From an uncultured Clostridia bacterium (GTDB taxonomy: Bacteria; Bacillota; Clostridia; Oscillospirales; Acutalibacteraceae), in the NCBI GenBank assembly GCA_937895645.1, contig CALBKQ010000097.1, positions 1 to 24,655 on the forward strand: a DNA stretch of 24,655 nt, read 5' to 3'. Shown here piece by piece: positions 15,254-24,088 of this stretch; the first letter of the stretch is position 1, and each line of letters opens with the position of its first letter. A program made the position numbers and the translations under genes. Under the pieces are notes generated by a model that worked only from the letters and a program-made list of their open reading frames with translations, had not been told where the DNA came from and made no database searches.

Positions 15254-15282
15254 TTGACAAAATATTGTGTTAAAGGTATAAT
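15254..15282 (+). promoter_or_regulatory. Perfect consensus promoter for the pfl-fhs operon
   Basis: TTGACA (15254-15259), a 17-nt spacer and TATAAT (15277-15282) match consensus exactly. The transcript should begin near 15289, just before the riboswitch, so control is likely mostly at the riboswitch. Confidence 0.9.
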
Positions 15283-15301
15283 TTAATCACAATATATAGT
15301 T

Positions 15302-15373
15302 GGTTTGCGTAACTGACGGATTTTGTGGATTACCACAAGGGAACGCGAACTAAATTCAGCCGACCGTCTGGGC
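15302..15373 (+). ncRNA. ZTP riboswitch (pfl motif) aptamer
   Basis: The RNA matches the pfl motif. P1 is GTTTGCG (15303-15309) with CGCGAAC (15344-15350). An inner hairpin TTGTGG/CCACAA (15323-15328/15333-15338) has an ATTA loop, followed by the conserved AAGGGAACGCG. The 3' domain is GCC-GACCGTCTG-GGC (15359-15373). GACGG (15315-15319) can form the family pseudoknot with CCGTC (15364-15368). The class binds ZMP/ZTP, which accumulate when 10-formyl-THF is short, and turns on one-carbon genes. The downstream operon (pflB, pflA, fhs) is the classical regulon of this RNA. Confidence 0.93.
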
Positions 15374-15415
15374 AATTCAACCTATTTTTTAAGTTGGATT
15401 GCTCTTTTTTGTTTT
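15370..15415 (+). terminator. Regulated terminator of the ZTP riboswitch
   Basis: GCAATTCAAC (15372-15381) pairs with GTTGGATTGC (15393-15402) with one wobble, extendable to G15370-C15404, and is followed by TTTTTTG and TTTTT. The left arm shares GGC (15371-15373) with the aptamer 3' stem, so ligand-stabilised aptamer should prevent terminator formation and switch expression on. Confidence 0.88.
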
Positions 15416-15440
15416 TAGATATTTGCATAGGAGGAGCACT

Positions 15441-17672
15441 ATGGAACACAATAATTGGAATGGATTCAAAAAAGGCGTATGGCAAGATGAAATCAATGTT
15501 CGTGATTTCATTCAGCAAAATTATAAAGAATATACAGGTGACAGTTCATTTTTAACACCAGCTACTGACCGTACAAATTCTATGATGAAAAAACTCAATT
15601 CGCTTTTTGCCCTTGAGCGTCAGTTTGGTGGTGTGCTTGATATTGATACAACAACTGTATCTTCACTTACAAGCTATGCACCTGGTTATATTGATAAAGA
15701 AAACGAACTTATTGTTGGTATGCAAACAAACAAGCCTTTAAGACGAGGTGTTAATCCATTCGGCGGTATGCGAATGGTTCGTCAGGCTTGTGAGGCATAT
15801 GGATATAAATTAAGTGATAAGGTTGAAGATGAATTCAAATACAGAACAACCCATAATGACGGTGTTTTCCGTGCATATACTGACGAAATGCGTGCAGCCC
15901 GTAAAAGCCATGTAATTACAGGACTCCCTGATGCTTACGGCCGTGGCAGAATTATTGGTGACTATCGTCGTGTAGCCCTTTATGGTGTTGACCGTCTTAT
16001 TGAAGAAAAGAAAAAAGATAAGGCACGCCGTTCAACAGGTAACTTCAAAACAGAAGATATCCGTTCATTTGAAGAACTTTACCAGCAAATTACATTTTTA
16101 GGTTATCTTAAAGAAATGGCGGCTATGTATGGTTACGATATTAGTGGTCCTGCAAGTAACGCTCGTGAAGCAATTCAATGGACATATTTTGCATACCTTG
16201 CTGCAATCAAAGAGCAGAACGGTGCTGCAATGTCATTAGGCCGTGTAAGTACTTTCTTTGATATTTATATTGAACGTGACCTTGCAAGAGGTATCCTAAC
16301 AGAGTCGGGTGCGCAGGAACTTATGGACCAGTTTGTTATGAAACTGCGTATTGCAAGACATCTTCGTACACCTGAATACAACGAACTTTTTGGTGGTGAC
16401 CCAATGTGGATTACCGAAGCAGTTGGTGGTATGGGTGAAGATGGCAGAACTCTCGTTACAAAAAACAGTTTCCGTATGCTTAATACTCTTTACACTCTCG
16501 GTTCATCTCCTGAACCAAATCTTACAATTTTGTGGTCAACAGAGCTTCCTGAAAACTTTAAGAAGTTTTGTGCAAAAGTTTCAGCGGATACTGATTCAAT
16601 CCAGTATGAAAATGATGATGTAATGCGTCCAATTTATGGTGACGATTATGCTATTGCTTGTTGTGTATCTGCAATGAAAATCGGTAAACAAATGCAGTTC
16701 TTCGGTGCTCGTTGTAACCTTGCAAAACTTTTACTTATTGCTATTAACGGTGGTTATGATACAACAAGCAAAATGCACATAGGTCCTCAAATGCCTGTAC
16801 TTGAAGGTGAAAATCTTGATTTCGAAACTGTAATGGAACGTTTTCAGGTTTATATTGAGTGGTTAAGCCATTTGTATGTAAACACAATGAATGTAATCCA
16901 TTATATGCACGATAAATATGCTTACGAAAAAATTCAGATGGCACTTCACGATACCGATGTTGAACGATTTATGGCATTCGGTATTGCAGGACTTTCAGTT
17001 GTTGCAGACTCATTAAGTGCTATTAAATTTGCGAATGTAAAACCAATAAAAGATGACGAAGGGTTTATTACGGACTTCAAAACAACAGGTGACTTCCCTA
17101 AATTCGGTAATGATGACGACCGTGTTGACCTTATTGCAAAGGATATGACACACCGTGTTATTACTGCACTTCGTCAGACACCTACTTACAGAAATGCAAT
17201 CCACACATTGTCAGTACTTACTATTACATCAAATGTTATGTATGGAAAAAACACAGGTGCTACTCCTGATGGAAGAAAGAATGCCGAAGCCTTTGCACCT
17301 GGCGCAAATCCTATGCACAACCGTGAAGAAAATGGTGCATTAGCATCTCTTAACTCTGTTGCAAAATTAAGCTATGACGATTGTCGTGACGGTATTTCAA
17401 ATACATTTTCAATCACACCTGAAGCATTAGGTCGTGATGAAGATGAAAGAGTAACTAATCTTGTTGCAATCCTTGACGGATATTTTGCTAAAAAAGCACA
17501 CCATATAAACGTTAACGTGCTTAATCGTGAAACACTTATGGATGCTTATGAAAATCCTGAAAAATACCCTAACCTTACAATCCGTGTTTCAGGTTATGCG
17601 GTTAACTTTAATAAACTTTCAAAAGCACAGCAACGAGAAGTAATAAGTCGTACATTCCACGAGGCAATGTAA
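15441..17672 (+). CDS. pflB: Pyruvate formate-lyase (formate C-acetyltransferase)
   Basis: This glycyl-radical enzyme splits pyruvate plus CoA into acetyl-CoA and formate in the cytoplasm of anaerobes. The start is ATG 15441 ([12 protein letters not shown]), with AGGAGG 6 nt upstream; the frame opens further 5' only inside the terminator tail. The 743-residue length is normal. The adjacent active-site cysteines are Cys407-Cys408 (AIACCVSAM), followed by [19 protein letters not shown]. The radical Gly is 718 in [10 protein letters not shown] near the C-terminus. This exact pattern separates true PFL from glycerol or choline glycyl-radical enzymes, which have a single cysteine. pflA starts 2 nt after the stop. 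Expression is controlled by the upstream ZTP riboswitch, linking formate supply to the folate one-carbon pool. Confidence 0.96.
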   Translation: MEHNNWNGFKKGVWQDEINVRDFIQQNYKEYTGDSSFLTPATDRTNSMMKKLNSLFALERQFGGVLDIDTTTVSSLTSYAPGYIDKENELIVGMQTNKPLRRGVNPFGGMRMVRQACEAYGYKLSDKVEDEFKYRTTHNDGVFRAYTDEMRAARKSHVITGLPDAYGRGRIIGDYRRVALYGVDRLIEEKKKDKARRSTGNFKTEDIRSFEELYQQITFLGYLKEMAAMYGYDISGPASNAREAIQWTYFAYLAAIKEQNGAAMSLGRVSTFFDIYIERDLARGILTESGAQELMDQFVMKLRIARHLRTPEYNELFGGDPMWITEAVGGMGEDGRTLVTKNSFRMLNTLYTLGSSPEPNLTILWSTELPENFKKFCAKVSADTDSIQYENDDVMRPIYGDDYAIACCVSAMKIGKQMQFFGARCNLAKLLLIAINGGYDTTSKMHIGPQMPVLEGENLDFETVMERFQVYIEWLSHLYVNTMNVIHYMHDKYAYEKIQMALHDTDVERFMAFGIAGLSVVADSLSAIKFANVKPIKDDEGFITDFKTTGDFPKFGNDDDRVDLIAKDMTHRVITALRQTPTYRNAIHTLSVLTITSNVMYGKNTGATPDGRKNAEAFAPGANPMHNREENGALASLNSVAKLSYDDCRDGISNTFSITPEALGRDEDERVTNLVAILDGYFAKKAHHINVNVLNRETLMDAYENPEKYPNLTIRVSGYAVNFNKLSKAQQREVISRTFHEAM

Positions 17673-17674
17673 TT

Positions 17675-18382
17675 ATGAGTATTTTAGGACAAGTCCACTC
17701 AATACAAAGCCTTGGAACAGTTGATGGCCCCGGATTACGATTTGTAGTGTTTCTTCAAGGGTGTAATCTTCGTTGTAAGTGTTGTCACAATCCTGACACT
17801 TGGGAAATGCAGGGCGATAAGCAATTTACACCTGAAGAAATTGTTGAAAAAGCAATAAAATACCGTGAATACTTTGGAGAAAAAGGTGGAATAACCTTGT
17901 CAGGTGGCGAACCGATTTTACAGGCAGACTTCTGTTATATGGTATTTAAGTTGTGCCACGAAAACGGTATAAACACTTGCCTTGATACATCTGGTAGTAT
18001 TCTTAACGATAGCGTTAAAAGATTGCTTACTGAAACAGACAGAGTATTGCTTGATATCAAATATACAAATGATGCAGATTACCTTCAGAATGTAGGTTGT
18101 AGTTTAGAAAAACCATTGGAATTTTTAGCATATCTTAATAAAAACAAAATTCCAACTACAATAAGACAAGTTATTATTCCAACAATCAATGACAAGGTTG
18201 AAAACATTCAAAAACTCAATGGAATCGTTGAAGACCATATCTGCATTGACAAAGTTGAACTTTTACCATTCAAAAAAATCTGTCAGACAAAATATGACAG
18301 TATGAAAATAGAGTTTCCTTTCGGAAATATGGATACGCCAACAAAGGAAACTATGAATAAGTTAAATAAATTACTGAAATAA
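17675..18382 (+). CDS. pflA: Pyruvate formate-lyase activating enzyme
   Basis: This radical-SAM enzyme installs the glycyl radical on PflB. The 235-residue protein has the CxxxCxxC cluster motif at Cys30, Cys34 and Cys37 ([15 protein letters not shown]), with an extra Cys36 inside it, and the SAM-binding GGE at 77-79 (TLSGGEP). The N-terminal [23 protein letters not shown] is the PflA signature. There is no extra ferredoxin-like cluster insert, so it is the simple PflA type rather than a glycerol dehydratase activase. It begins 2 nt after pflB and ends 19 nt before fhs. Confidence 0.95.
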   Translation: MSILGQVHSIQSLGTVDGPGLRFVVFLQGCNLRCKCCHNPDTWEMQGDKQFTPEEIVEKAIKYREYFGEKGGITLSGGEPILQADFCYMVFKLCHENGINTCLDTSGSILNDSVKRLLTETDRVLLDIKYTNDADYLQNVGCSLEKPLEFLAYLNKNKIPTTIRQVIIPTINDKVENIQKLNGIVEDHICIDKVELLPFKKICQTKYDSMKIEFPFGNMDTPTKETMNKLNKLLK

Positions 18383-18401
18383 ATTCAGGAGGGAAATTAT
18401 T

Positions 18402-20072
18402 ATGCTTTCAGACATTCAAATCGCACAACAAACACCTTGCTTACCAATTACAGAAATTGCAAAAAAACTTAATATTGAGGTTGATGACCTTGAAATGTAT
18501 GGCAAGTACAAGGCAAAACTTCCACTTTCTCTTAATGAAAAATATGCTGATAGAGAAAACGGAAAACTCATTCTTGTTACTGCTATTAATCCAACACCAG
18601 CAGGTGAGGGTAAAACAACTATTACAGTTGGTCTTGGCCAGGCAATGAACAAAATCGGCAAAAACGCTTGTATTGCACTTCGTGAGCCATCAATGGGACC
18701 TGTTTTCGGTGTTAAAGGTGGTGCTGCAGGTGGCGGATATTCACAGGTTATTCCTATGGAAGATATCAACTTGCACTTTACAGGTGATATGCACGCAATT
18801 ACTGCTGCTAACAACCTTCTTTGCGCAATTATTGATAACCATATGCAACAGGGTAATGACCTGAAAATTGACCAAAGAAGAATCCTCTTCAAGCGTTGCC
18901 TTGATATGAATGACCGTGCACTCCGTAATGTAATTGTTGGTCTTGGTGGTAAAGTTAACGGTGTGCCTCGTGAAGACGGATTTATGATTACAGTTGCAAG
19001 TGAAATTATGGCTATTCTTTGCCTTGCAACAGATATCACTGACCTTAAAACAAGACTCGGTAACATTTTAGTTGCTTATACTCTTGATAATCAACCTGTT
19101 TACGCAAAAGATTTGAATGCAGTAGGGGCTATGGCAGCACTTCTTAAAGATGCAATTAAGCCAAACCTTGTGCAGACTCTTGAAAATACACCTGCAATTA
19201 TGCACGGTGGACCTTTTGCAAATATTGCCCACGGTTGTAACTCTGTAACAGCTACAAAACTTGCTCTTAAACTTGCAGATTACTGTATTACAGAAGCAGG
19301 TTTCGGCGCTGACCTTGGTGCTGAAAAATTTCTTGATATCAAATGTCGTTATGCAGGTCTTAAACCTGAATGTATCGTAGTTGTTGCTACAATTCGTGCT
19401 CTTAAATACAACGGTGGTGTTGCACGTGCAGATTTACAGGAAGAAAATGTGGAAGCACTTAAAAAAGGTATCGTAAACCTTAAAACTCATATTGAAAATA
19501 TGAGAAAATATAATGTTCCTGTTGTAGTTGCAATCAATAAATTCCATACTGATACTGACGCAGAAATTGCATATATTAAAGAGTTCTGCGAAGAAATGAA
19601 AGTTCCCGTATCTCTTGCAGAAGTTTTTGCAAAAGGCGGCGAGGGCGGTATGGACCTTGCAGAAAAGGTTTGTGCAGTTATTGACGAAGGCAAAGCAGAC
19701 TTTGCACCACTTTATGACGAAAAGCTTTCAATTAAAGAAAAACTTAACACAATCGCTAAGGAAATATACCGTGCAGACGGTGTAATCTTTACAGCAGCGG
19801 CTGAAAAGGCAATTAAGGATATTGAAGCACTTGGTCAGGATAAACTCCCTGTATGTGTTGCAAAAACACAGTATTCACTTTCAGATGACCCAACAAAACT
19901 TGGTAAACCTGAAAACTTTATAATGACTGTACGCGAAGTAAAACTCAGTGCAGGCGCAGGATTTATTGTTTGCCTTACAGGTGACATTATGACAATGCCG
20001 GGACTTCCAAAAGTACCTGCAGCATACAAAATTGATGTGGATGCAGACGGAAAGATTGACGGTCTCTTCTAA
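18402..20072 (+). CDS. fhs: Formate-tetrahydrofolate ligase
   Basis: It joins formate to THF using ATP, giving 10-formyl-THF for purine, fMet and thymidylate/serine pathways. The 556-residue protein is of full family length. It has the P-loop [11 protein letters not shown] (63-73), [23 protein letters not shown] (about 94-116), the [16 protein letters not shown] segment and the C-terminal [25 protein letters not shown] lies upstream. Being last in a ZTP-riboswitch operon with pflBA means the enzyme uses the formate that PFL produces. The terminator is probably the hairpin at 20223-20245. Confidence 0.97.
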   Translation: MLSDIQIAQQTPCLPITEIAKKLNIEVDDLEMYGKYKAKLPLSLNEKYADRENGKLILVTAINPTPAGEGKTTITVGLGQAMNKIGKNACIALREPSMGPVFGVKGGAAGGGYSQVIPMEDINLHFTGDMHAITAANNLLCAIIDNHMQQGNDLKIDQRRILFKRCLDMNDRALRNVIVGLGGKVNGVPREDGFMITVASEIMAILCLATDITDLKTRLGNILVAYTLDNQPVYAKDLNAVGAMAALLKDAIKPNLVQTLENTPAIMHGGPFANIAHGCNSVTATKLALKLADYCITEAGFGADLGAEKFLDIKCRYAGLKPECIVVVATIRALKYNGGVARADLQEENVEALKKGIVNLKTHIENMRKYNVPVVVAINKFHTDTDAEIAYIKEFCEEMKVPVSLAEVFAKGGEGGMDLAEKVCAVIDEGKADFAPLYDEKLSIKEKLNTIAKEIYRADGVIFTAAAEKAIKDIEALGQDKLPVCVAKTQYSLSDDPTKLGKPENFIMTVREVKLSAGAGFIVCLTGDIMTMPGLPKVPAAYKIDVDADGKIDGLF

Positions 20073-20128
20073 ATTGATTCTTTTTCCGTTATGCTTCCTT
20101 GTCCTCAACTCACAGTATCTATATACAG

Positions 20129-20195
20129 TTTCGTTTCGGCAAGATTGCCTAACGAAAAAACAATTCAATTTATAGTGGATTTGCCTAACGAAAAA
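20129..20195 (+). repeat. Short repeat with one left arm and two possible right arms
   Basis: TTTCGTT-TC-GGCAA (20129-20142) can pair with TTGCC-T-AACGAAA (20145-20157). The 15-nt sequence TTGCCTAACGAAAAA occurs twice, at 20145-20159 and 20181-20195. The first hairpin is not followed by a T-tract, so it is not an ordinary terminator. The two alternative foldings could be regulatory, or the unit may be a small dispersed repeat. The remaining 20073-20128 stretch shows nothing I can identify. Confidence 0.55.
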
Positions 20196-20222
20196 TCTGC
20201 TCAAAAATATATAATAAAAGGT

Positions 20223-20251
20223 AAGGTGGGGCTTGCTCCCACCTTTAATTT
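20223..20251 (+). terminator. Terminator of the pfl-fhs operon (GC-rich hairpin)
   Basis: AAGGTGGG (20223-20230) pairs with CCCACCTT (20238-20245) around a 7-nt loop, followed by TTAATTTTT. The -35 of the next promoter lies in its loop and right arm. The core GGGGCTTG also occurs in the reverse complement of the hairpin at 1734-1753. Confidence 0.7.
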
Positions 20252-20261
20252 TTGGTATAAT
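20233..20261 (+). promoter_or_regulatory. Extended -10 promoter for the DUF6472-like gene
   Basis: TGGTATAAT (20253-20261) is an extended -10. TTGCTC (20233-20238) is a weak -35 at 17-nt spacing, placed inside the terminator hairpin. The start near 20268 would coincide with the GGTGAT ribosome site, giving a leader of about 10 nt. Confidence 0.55.
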
Positions 20262-20276
20262 CTTTTTGGTGATAAT

Positions 20277-20456
20277 ATGGCAAAAACAAATTGCGAAACT
20301 TGTGTGAATTACTATTATGATGATGAACTCGAAGAGTATTGTTGCGACATTAATCTTGATGAAGACGAAATGGTACGATTCCTAACTTCATCAAACTATC
20401 AATGTCCTTATTACAGACTTTATGATGAGTACGGTATTGTCAAAAAACAGAACTAA
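20277..20456 (+). CDS. Small Cys-rich protein, DUF6472-like
   Basis: The 59-residue protein begins MAKTNCETCVNYYYDDELEEY, with GGTGAT just upstream. A longer frame back to 20091 runs through repeats and a terminator and is not coding. Cysteines at 6, 9, 22, 23 and 43 (CxxC, CC, QCPYY) and the acidic CDINLDEDEMVRFL core resemble small clostridial proteins of the DUF6472 type. The arrangement suggests a metal-binding knuckle, though this is an inference; no function is known to me. It has its own promoter and ends 54 nt before the promoter-driven ATG region of the next gene. Confidence 0.75.
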   Translation: MAKTNCETCVNYYYDDELEEYCCDINLDEDEMVRFLTSSNYQCPYYRLYDEYGIVKKQN

Positions 20457-20475
20457 AATTTGGTTATACTGATAA

Positions 20476-20504
20476 TTGCATTGATTTGTAATTATTGGTA
20501 TAAT
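20476..20504 (+). promoter_or_regulatory. Promoter for the second YhhN-MFS operon
   Basis: TTGCAT (20476-20481), 17 nt and TATAAT (20499-20504, preceded by TGG as an extended -10) predict a start near 20511, about 30 nt before the chosen ATG at 20541. Confidence 0.7.
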
Positions 20505-20540
20505 TTCTTCATGGGAAAATTTAGATGGGTAGGGATTTAT

Positions 20541-21245
20541 ATGCTAACTAATTTGTTTGCAGGTGTCGTTACTGTTGGTGCTATTGTGACAATAGTTTTC
20601 CTCATTCTGCGAGTACGTGTCGGCGGTCTTAAGGCAATGTTTGTAAAAGCCTTGGCGTCGGCTTGTTTTATTGCAACTGCTTTTGTTGCTTTTGCAATGA
20701 ACAGAGAACACTTTGAGTATGGTGTGCTTATGATTTTAGGTTTCATATTCAGCCTTATGGGTGACATCTGGCTTGATTTGAAATATGTGTATAAACAACA
20801 CCAGCATATTTATACATACGCAGGTTTTATGTGCTTTATTATGGGCCATATATTCTTTATTCCTGCAATTTTCAGTGAATATGCAGAAATGAAATGGTGG
20901 TACGTTCCTGCAACATTGTTGGCATCAGTAATCTTTATGGTATGTACACTTGCTTTAGAAAAACCAATGGGCTTAAAGTATGGCAGATTCAAGCCGATTA
21001 CAGGCGTTTATGCAGTTTTCCTTTCAACCACAATGTTTGCTGCAATAAACGGTGTGCTTTTCTGTGGTGCAAATAAAGAGTTTATTACGCTTATTGCAGG
21101 TTCAGTATTATTTACACTTTCTGATTTGGTGCTCTCAAACATTTATTTCAAAGAAGGTGGCAATACAAAGGCAAATGTGCTTATAAATCATATTTTATAT
21201 TACGCTGCGCAATTTACATTTGCAAGTACATTATTAATGGATTAA
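20541..21245 (+). CDS. YhhN family membrane protein (lysoplasmalogenase-like), copy 2
   Basis: The start at 20541 (MLTNLFAGVVTVG) is preferred because the promoter predicts transcription from about 20511 and TAGGG lies 8-9 nt upstream; an ATG at 20511 would be leaderless. The 234-residue protein is almost all hydrophobic, with about eight helices. It has the two YhhN aspartates, SLMGDIWLD near residue 74 and FTLSDLVLSN near 195, with IMGHIFFIP between them. It is clearly diverged from copy 1 at 4621-5370, so this is not a recent duplication. Family members cleave lysoplasmalogen. The GPH transporter gene starts 9 nt after the stop, so the two are co-transcribed. Activity is inferred from the family. 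Confidence 0.8.
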   Translation: MLTNLFAGVVTVGAIVTIVFLILRVRVGGLKAMFVKALASACFIATAFVAFAMNREHFEYGVLMILGFIFSLMGDIWLDLKYVYKQHQHIYTYAGFMCFIMGHIFFIPAIFSEYAEMKWWYVPATLLASVIFMVCTLALEKPMGLKYGRFKPITGVYAVFLSTTMFAAINGVLFCGANKEFITLIAGSVLFTLSDLVLSNIYFKEGGNTKANVLINHILYYAAQFTFASTLLMD

Positions 21246-21254
21246 GGTGAAAAA

Positions 21255-22760
21255 ATGGAACAGAAAAAATATGTTCAGAAAAAAGAAATGACCTCTTTCT
21301 GTGTTGCAGGTTTAGGTCAGGGTATGATTTATGCACTTATGTCAAGTTACATAAGTGACTACTATCTTAATGTTTTACAGTTAACACCAATGTTCGTGCT
21401 TTTGCTTATGCTTTTGGCACGTGTTTGGGATGCTATCAACGACCCACTTATGGGTATGATTGTTGACAGAAGTAATCTTAAAAGTGGTAAGATGCTACCA
21501 TTTATCCGTTTCGCATTGATTCCTATCGGTATTGTAACATTACTTATGTATTTAAGCCCTAACCTTGATAAAACAGCGATGATGGTTTATTCAGCAATTG
21601 TTTACGTTGCTTGGGGTATGATTTATACAGTTGGTGACGTTTCTTTCTGGGGACTTCCAAATGTTATGACACCTGATTCAGAAGAACGTAGTTCAGTTAT
21701 TTCTGTAAGTAAGATTTTCAACTCAATCGGTTCTGCAGTTCCTGAAGTTCTTTTCCTTGTGATTGGTCTTGCCTTTTCTGCTTGGGCAGGAAAGCAAGAA
21801 ACAGCACCTGACCCACTTATGCTTCAAAAGAGAAAATATCTCATTATGGCTATCGTGACAGTTGGTATTGGAATAATTTTATATTCTCGTGCCTGCACAG
21901 GTGTTAAAGAACACGTTAAAATGCCTGTTCGTAAGCGTCAAGCAGGTGAGCCATCTCAACTTGCTCGTGTGTTCAAGTGCAAACCACTCGTTCTTGTTCT
22001 TTTAATGGGTGTTCTTTCAAGTGGTCGTTATATGGTATCTGCAGCAGCAATTCACGTTGCTCGTTACTCATTCTACATAGGCCCTGAGCTTGCAACTCTT
22101 GCAACTGAAGCAGAAAGAGTTGCTGCTATTGAAAGCAGTATTTCAACAGTTAAAACAGTATTCCAGATTAGCTCAATTGTAGGTCTTTTTGGCGCAACAC
22201 TCTTTATGCCAAAGCTTATGAAAAAGTTTGATTACAAAAAGCTTGTCATTACAACTTGTCTTGCAGGTTTTGTAGCAAGTATTATTACAACAATTGTTGG
22301 TTGGTTTACAATGAACCTTTACGCTTGTATTCCATTTATCGTTATTTCTTGTATTCCACTTGGCGTTATCAATACAGTTTGCCTTGCAATGATTGGCGAC
22401 TGTCTTGACTTTATGGAGCTTAAAACAGGCTTCCGTGACAATGCTCTTGGCGCTGCTTGTCAAGGCTTCATTAACAAGGTTGGTAATGCATTTGCAACAT
22501 CAGGAATTGTTGTTATGTATATGGTAATCGGTCTTGACCCTGCACAGATGCTTAGTTCAACATCTGTTGTGTCTGCACTTGATATGCCACCTGAAATGAG
22601 ATTTGCGATGTTCTCTCTTGTTTCAATTGTACCGGGTGTAAGTATGCTTCTTTGCTCAATTCCAATGTTCTTCTATAAGATTGCTGGTAAAGAAAAGAAG
22701 GATATGATTGCACAGCTTCAGGCAAAACGTAAGGCGGAAGGTTTTGTAGTTGCGGAATAA
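21255..22760 (+). CDS. GPH (MelB-like, MFS_2) family transporter
   Basis: The 501-residue, twelve-helix protein is a recognisable glycoside-pentoside-hexuronide:cation symporter. It has the TM2 motif ARVWDAINDPLMG, with Asp59, Asn62 and Asp63 at the cation-site positions known from MelB, and the following MIVDRSNLKSGKMLPFI. The family also contains the eukaryotic lysophospholipid transporter MFSD2A, so sugar is not the only possible cargo. RBS AAGGTG precedes the ATG. It lies 9 nt after a YhhN gene and ends in a strong terminator, making a two-gene operon. It keeps the cation residues that the homologue at 2458-3927 lacks. The substrate is unknown. Confidence 0.87.
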   Translation: MEQKKYVQKKEMTSFCVAGLGQGMIYALMSSYISDYYLNVLQLTPMFVLLLMLLARVWDAINDPLMGMIVDRSNLKSGKMLPFIRFALIPIGIVTLLMYLSPNLDKTAMMVYSAIVYVAWGMIYTVGDVSFWGLPNVMTPDSEERSSVISVSKIFNSIGSAVPEVLFLVIGLAFSAWAGKQETAPDPLMLQKRKYLIMAIVTVGIGIILYSRACTGVKEHVKMPVRKRQAGEPSQLARVFKCKPLVLVLLMGVLSSGRYMVSAAAIHVARYSFYIGPELATLATEAERVAAIESSISTVKTVFQISSIVGLFGATLFMPKLMKKFDYKKLVITTCLAGFVASIITTIVGWFTMNLYACIPFIVISCIPLGVINTVCLAMIGDCLDFMELKTGFRDNALGAACQGFINKVGNAFATSGIVVMYMVIGLDPAQMLSSTSVVSALDMPPEMRFAMFSLVSIVPGVSMLLCSIPMFFYKIAGKEKKDMIAQLQAKRKAEGFVVAE

Positions 22761-22772
22761 TTAGAAAACTTT

Positions 22773-22805
22773 TAAGGGGCTTCATTTGAAGTCCCTTATT
22801 TTTTA
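22773..22805 (+). terminator. Terminator of the YhhN-MFS operon
   Basis: TAAGGGGCTTC (22773-22783) pairs with GAAGTCCCTTA (22788-22798), one wobble, around an ATTT loop, and is followed by a run of T. Confidence 0.9.
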
Positions 22806-22815
22806 TATTTAACTA

Positions 22816-22845
22816 TTGCAATTACCAACTTTAATATGATAAAAT
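22816..22845 (+). promoter_or_regulatory. Promoter for ilvA-ridA
   Basis: TTGCAA (22816-22821), 18 nt and TAAAAT (22840-22845, with TGA before it as an extended -10). ATAAAAT (22839-22845) and ATTTTAT (22858-22864) form an inverted repeat around the likely start, and TGCAAT occurs at 22817 and 22850. These could be operator elements, but this is weak. Confidence 0.5.
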
Positions 22846-22882
22846 AACTGCAATCGCATTTTATAGTGAAAGAAGTAATATT

Positions 22883-24076
22883 ATGGTAACACTTGATAAA
22901 ATCTATCACGCATCATTCGTATTAAAGGATTTAATCCGTAAAACTGATATGATTTATGCACCAAAAATCAACCCTGATTGTGAGGTTTATCTTAAAACAG
23001 AAAATCTTCAGGTAACAGGCTCTTTCAAGGTTCGTGGTGCGGCTTATAAAATCAGTCAGTTGTCTGCAGAAGATAAGGCAAAAGGCGTTATTGCTTGTTC
23101 TGCTGGTAACCACGCTCAAGGCGTTGCTCTTGCTGCAACAAAAAATGGAATTAAATCACTTATCTGTCTTCCTGATGGTGCGCCAATTTCAAAAGTTGAG
23201 GCAACAAAGAGTTATGGTGCTGATATCTGCCTTGTTGAGGGCGTTTATGATGATGCATATAATAAAGCATTACAATTAAGAGACGAAAAAGGTTATACAT
23301 TCGTACACCCGTTTGATGATGACGATGTTATTGCAGGTCAAGGTACGATTGGCCTTGAAATTCTTGACCAACTTGCAGATGCTGACGCAGTTGTAGTGCC
23401 AATCGGTGGTGGCGGACTTATAAGTGGTGTTTCATTTGCAATTAAAGCACTTAATCCTAAGGTTAAGGTTTACGGTGTTCAGGCAAAGGGCGCACCAAGT
23501 ATGTATAACTCAATTAAAGATGATAAAATCGAGCGTCTCGACAATGTTTCAACTATTGCTGACGGTATTGCAGTTAAAGAGCCTGGTGCTAATACATTTG
23601 AGTATGTAAAGAAATATGTTGACGAGGTTGTAACAGTTTCTGACGATGAAATCGCAACTGCAATTCTTACACTTATTGAACAGCAAAAGCTTGTTACAGA
23701 AGGTGCAGGTGCAGTTTCAGTTGCTGCAGTAATGTTTAATAAAATCGATGTTAAAGGCAAAAAGGTTGTGTGCCTTGTTTCAGGTGGTAACATTGACGTT
23801 ACAATCCTTTCTCGTGTTATCAAGCGTGGTCTTTTAACATCTGGTCGTACATATTCACTTACAATTGAGCTTGTTGACAAACCAGGTCAGCTTAAAGGCG
23901 TTTCAAATATTATTGCTGATTTGGGCGGTAATGTTATTTCAATTCACCACGAAAGAGCATCTGAAAATTCAGAAATCAACGGTTGTTATCTTCGTATTTT
24001 GCTTGAAACTCGAAACTTTGAGCATATTGAAATGATTAGAAATGAATTGACAACACAAGGTTATAAACTTGTATAA
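22883..24076 (+). CDS. ilvA: Threonine ammonia-lyase
   Basis: This PLP enzyme deaminates threonine to 2-oxobutyrate and ammonia via an unstable enamine. The 397-residue protein has the PLP lysine Lys49 in TGSFKVRGA, the phosphate-binding PIGGGGLISG near 174-183, EGAGAVSV near 274, and a C-terminal single ACT domain (about 325-397, starting YSLTIELVDKPGQL). This short, one-ACT form is common in Firmicutes and can be biosynthetic or catabolic; no other branched-chain genes are adjacent to decide. A ridA gene follows 12 nt after the stop, which handles the enamine/imine products. The start is supported by GAAAG/AGAAG 9-15 nt upstream, a modest RBS. Confidence 0.94.
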   Translation: MVTLDKIYHASFVLKDLIRKTDMIYAPKINPDCEVYLKTENLQVTGSFKVRGAAYKISQLSAEDKAKGVIACSAGNHAQGVALAATKNGIKSLICLPDGAPISKVEATKSYGADICLVEGVYDDAYNKALQLRDEKGYTFVHPFDDDDVIAGQGTIGLEILDQLADADAVVVPIGGGGLISGVSFAIKALNPKVKVYGVQAKGAPSMYNSIKDDKIERLDNVSTIADGIAVKEPGANTFEYVKKYVDEVVTVSDDEIATAILTLIEQQKLVTEGAGAVSVAAVMFNKIDVKGKKVVCLVSGGNIDVTILSRVIKRGLLTSGRTYSLTIELVDKPGQLKGVSNIIADLGGNVISIHHERASENSEINGCYLRILLETRNFEHIEMIRNELTTQGYKLV

Positions 24077-24088
24077 GGAGTAATTATT

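Noticed and set aside
18416..19066. 216-residue open frame on the minus strand
   Set aside because: It lies entirely opposite fhs, has no RBS or domain, and its composition (Ser/Pro/Ile rich) is that expected from a shadow of a strongly biased coding strand.
20091..20276. N-terminal 62-residue extension of the DUF6472-like frame
   Set aside because: The stretch crosses repeats, a terminator hairpin and a promoter; the real start with RBS is ATG 20277.
23479..23880. 133-residue minus-strand open frame
   Set aside because: It is antisense to ilvA, Ser/Thr-rich low complexity, with no start signals.
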